The notes beneath the pieces are model-generated. The model was not told the origin of the DNA. It saw only the letters and a list, made by a program, of their open reading frames with translations, and did not search any database. The position numbers and the translations under genes were made by a program. A stretch of DNA of 9,464 nucleotides, taken from assembly GCA_937877655.1 (NCBI GenBank), contig CALFJC010000057.1, positions 1 to 9,464 of the forward strand, read 5' to 3'. Source of the stretch: an uncultured Selenomonadales bacterium (GTDB lineage: Bacteria; Bacillota; Negativicutes; Selenomonadales; Selenomonadaceae). This document shows, one piece after another, positions 7,677 through 9,464 of this stretch; the first letter of the stretch is position 1, and every line of letters begins with the position of its first letter.

Positions 7677-8501
7677 ATGGAAAAAATTTCTGAACTGAAA
7701 GAAATTCTGCGCGGAGCAAAAAATATTTTAATCGGAGCGGGCGCGGGGCTCTCGACGGCGGCGGGCTACACTTACGACGGCGAACGTTTTCAAAAATATT
7801 TTTCGGATTTTGCGGCGGCTTACGGCTTTGAAGACATGTACAGCGGCGGTTTTTATCCTTACGAGACGCCCGAAGAATTTTGGGGCTTTTGGTGTCGAAA
7901 TATTTTTTGCAACCGCTACGATTTGCCGCCGAGTGAAGTTCATAAAAAACTTTTGGAGCTTGTCCGCGACAAAAATTATTTCGTGTTGACGACCAATGTC
8001 GATCATTTGTTTCAGCTGAACGGCTTCGACAAGACGCGGCTTTTTTACACGCAGGGCGATTACGGTTTGTTTCAATGTTCGACGCCTTGCCACAAAAAAA
8101 CTTACGACAACGAAAAAATTATTCGCGAGATGATTGCCGCCGAAAAAAATTTGCGCGTCCCGAAAGAACTTTTTCCGCGTTGTCCGAAATGCGGCGAGAT
8201 GATGACGCTCAATCTCCGCGCAGATGATAAATTCGTTGAAGATTCGGGCTGGCACGCGGCGGCTTATCGCTACGAAAAATTTTTAAAAACTTATGCGGCG
8301 GGCGAAATTGTTTATCTGGAACTGGGAGTCGGCGGCAACACGCCCGGCATTATCAAATATCCTTTTTGGCGGCTCACTGCCGAAAATCCTCGCGCCAAAT
8401 ACATTTGCATTAACAAAGGTCAAGCCTTCGTGCCCGAAGAAATTTCCGCGCAGAGTTTAACGATTGACGCCGATATTGCAGGAGTGTTAAAAAGTTTATG
8501 A
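7677..8501 (+). CDS. SirTM-type (class M) sirtuin, protein ADP-ribosyltransferase
   Basis: NAD-dependent sirtuin of the microbial SirTM class, which in characterised members mono-ADP-ribosylates a lipoylated GcvH-like carrier instead of deacetylating lysines. From the ATG at 7677 it has 274 aa. Visible are the NAD-binding GAGAGLSTAAG (20-30), TTNVDHLF (105-112) and TQGDYG (125-130) in place of the usual sirtuin HG motif, and a structural zinc site of two cysteine pairs, Cys134/Cys138 and Cys169/Cys172. From memory, Streptococcus pyogenes SirTM uses Asn118, Asp120 and Gln137; here Asn107, Asp109 and Gln126 have the same spacing and the catalytic His of deacetylases is absent. The gene overlaps the macrodomain gene by four bases, the writer-eraser pairing known for this family. 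No carrier or lipoate ligase gene is visible, so the substrate is unknown. A plain deacetylase or a SIR2 NADase defence protein is unlikely given these motifs. Confidence 0.9.
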   Translation: MEKISELKEILRGAKNILIGAGAGLSTAAGYTYDGERFQKYFSDFAAAYGFEDMYSGGFYPYETPEEFWGFWCRNIFCNRYDLPPSEVHKKLLELVRDKNYFVLTTNVDHLFQLNGFDKTRLFYTQGDYGLFQCSTPCHKKTYDNEKIIREMIAAEKNLRVPKELFPRCPKCGEMMTLNLRADDKFVEDSGWHAAAYRYEKFLKTYAAGEIVYLELGVGGNTPGIIKYPFWRLTAENPRAKYICINKGQAFVPEEISAQSLTIDADIAGVLKSL

Positions 8502-9268
8502 ACAGATTGACGCTGATAAGATATTTGAACGCGCATTTGAGGCGGGAAATGCCGCAACTCGTGATTGAAAAAATTCCCGACGATGAAATTTCGCAACGAA
8601 AACTTTTGCGGGCATTGATGAATGTTCGTCCGCCGATGCCGCTTGCCGAAAATTTTTTGAAGTTGCAAGACGAATTATTATCGGCTGAAGTTTCGGAGCG
8701 CGGCATTGTAAAAATTTCCGACATTCCCGAAGTCGCGCCGCACATAAAAATTTGGCGCGGAGACATTACACGGCTTGCAGCGGACGCGATTGTCAACGCC
8801 GCCAATGAAAAACTTTTGGGCTGTTTTATTCCTTTGCACGGTTGCATAGATAATGCGATTCACTCGGCGGCGGGCTTGCAACTTCGCAACTTTTGCAACG
8901 AAATTATGGAGGAGCAAGGGCATGACGAACCGACGGGCTCCGCGAAAATCACGCCCGCTTTCAATCTGCCGAGCAAATTTATTCTTCATACAGTCGGACC
9001 GATTATCCCCGACAATCGCGAACCGAATTTTGCCGAAGAAAATCAGCTTGCCGCCTGCTACGAATCTTGCTTGAAACTTGCCGCCGAAAAAAATTTGCGG
9101 AGCGTTGCTTTTTGTTGCATCTCGACGGGCGAATTTCATTTTCCGAATCGACGCGCCGCCGAAATTGCTATTTCAACCGTGAAAAAATTTTTGGCGACTC
9201 ACGAACTCGAAATTGTTTTCAACGTCTTCAAAGAGCTTGACGAAAAAATTTATCGCGAACTCCTTTGA
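8498..9268 (+). CDS. Zinc-dependent macrodomain protein, ADP-ribosyl hydrolase (SirTM partner)
   Basis: Macrodomain hydrolase expected to remove the ADP-ribose added by the upstream sirtuin. The 256 aa comprise a helical N-terminal extension (about 1-75), typical of this Zn-macro class, then the macrodomain: WRGDITRLAADAIVNAAN (86-103) for adenine and ribose binding; GCFIPLHGCIDNAIH (108-122) with the presumed zinc ligands Cys109, His114 and Cys116; GSAKITPAFNLPSKFILHTVGP (147-168, central strand); and the diphosphate loop CISTGEFHFP (207-216). The ATG start overlaps the sirtuin stop as ATGA, with AGGAG at 8480-8484 upstream, so the two are co-transcribed and coupled. The last 65 codons are repeated immediately downstream at about 97% DNA identity. 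That the enzyme acts on the sirtuin's product is known for homologues and inferred here. Confidence 0.92.
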   Translation: MNRLTLIRYLNAHLRREMPQLVIEKIPDDEISQRKLLRALMNVRPPMPLAENFLKLQDELLSAEVSERGIVKISDIPEVAPHIKIWRGDITRLAADAIVNAANEKLLGCFIPLHGCIDNAIHSAAGLQLRNFCNEIMEEQGHDEPTGSAKITPAFNLPSKFILHTVGPIIPDNREPNFAEENQLAACYESCLKLAAEKNLRSVAFCCISTGEFHFPNRRAAEIAISTVKKFLATHELEIVFNVFKELDEKIYRELL

Positions 9269-9464
9269 AACTTGCCGCCGAAAAAAATTTGTGGAGTGTT
9301 GCGTTTTGTTGCATCTCGACGGGCGAATTTCATTTTCCGAATCAACGCGCCGCCGAAATTGCTGTTTCAACCGTGAAAAAATTTTTGGCGACTCACGAAC
9401 TCAAAATTGTTTTCAACGTCTTCAAAGAGCTTGACGAAAAAATTTATCGCGAACTCCTTTGAAA
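9071..9464 (+). repeat. 194-base tandem direct duplication of the macrodomain 3' end
   Basis: Bases 9071-9264 and 9265-9458 align without gaps and differ at six positions (188 of 194 identical); five of the six are transitions. Each unit begins TTGAAACTTGCC and ends CGAACTCCT. The last six bases of the window, TTGAAA (9459-9464), equal the start of a third unit. These six bases may instead be the original sequence after the stop codon, whose likeness to 9071-9076 would have served as microhomology for the duplication. Confidence 0.95.
9265..9462 (+). pseudogene. Duplicated C-terminal fragment of the macrodomain gene
   Basis: The second repeat unit still reads as 65 codons equivalent to residues 192-256 of the complete macrodomain, ending at its own TGA. 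It keeps the diphosphate loop CISTGEFHFP but lacks the zinc site and the adenine-binding half, so it cannot be a working hydrolase alone. Against the parent it differs by R201W, R218Q, I225V and E238K plus two silent changes. The unit length is not a multiple of three, so it lies in another frame from the parent. A TTG overlapping the parent stop (TTGA at 9265-9268) could in principle start it by coupling, but no Shine-Dalgarno site is evident. A non-functional remnant of duplication is most likely; a small expressed peptide is possible. Confidence 0.75.

Noticed and set aside
7677..8501. SIR2-domain antiphage NADase (Thoeris, DSR or SIR2-pAgo type)
   Set aside because: The protein is a compact single-domain sirtuin with the SirTM Asn/Asp/Gln arrangement and zinc site, and its partner is a Zn-macrodomain, which fits reversible ADP-ribosylation rather than NAD depletion.
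8410..8847. Minus-strand open frame across the sirtuin/macrodomain junction
   Set aside because: Antisense to two overlapping, well-recognised genes; composition is that of a shadow frame.

Overview
The window holds six genes and the start of a decaying duplication. Composition is moderately AT-rich, many starts are TTG, and Shine-Dalgarno sites are strong (AGGAGG type). Together with a ribonuclease J, this points to a Bacillota genome; the look of the proteins suggests Negativicutes/Selenomonadales, but no rRNA or marker tree is available, so that placement is only an inference.

Region 1 (1-5747, plus strand) is a complete-looking Type I restriction-modification operon in the order hsdR-hsdM-hsdS. 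The genes overlap (TTGA overlap of hsdR/hsdM, 14-base overlap of hsdM/hsdS), so they are almost certainly co-transcribed and translationally coupled. hsdR is probably cut at its 5' end by the window edge. HsdS supplies DNA specificity through two target-recognition domains, HsdM methylates adenine, and HsdR translocates and cuts unmethylated DNA.

Region 2 (5748-7469) starts with a short intrinsic terminator that can work in both directions between hsdS and a convergent housekeeping gene, ribonuclease J (minus strand).

Region 3 (7470-7676) is a divergent intergenic region. It carries a good minus-strand promoter for the RNase J gene, a weaker plus-strand promoter, and a run of heptamer repeats that folds into an imperfect hairpin inside the predicted RNase J leader.

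Region 4 (7677-9464, plus strand) is a two-gene operon for reversible protein ADP-ribosylation: an M-class sirtuin (SirTM, the writer) overlapping by four bases a zinc-dependent macrodomain hydrolase (the eraser). The usual partner genes of the extended SirTM operon (GcvH-like carrier, lipoate-protein ligase) are not in the window. The last 194 bases of the macrodomain gene are tandemly duplicated (about 97% identical), leaving a 65-codon C-terminal fragment directly downstream. The window ends on the six bases with which a further copy would begin.

The most distinctive content is the SirTM/Zn-macrodomain pair beside a restriction system, the tandem duplication of the macrodomain 3' end, and the repeat hairpin in the RNase J leader. 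I found no evidence for a wholly new system.
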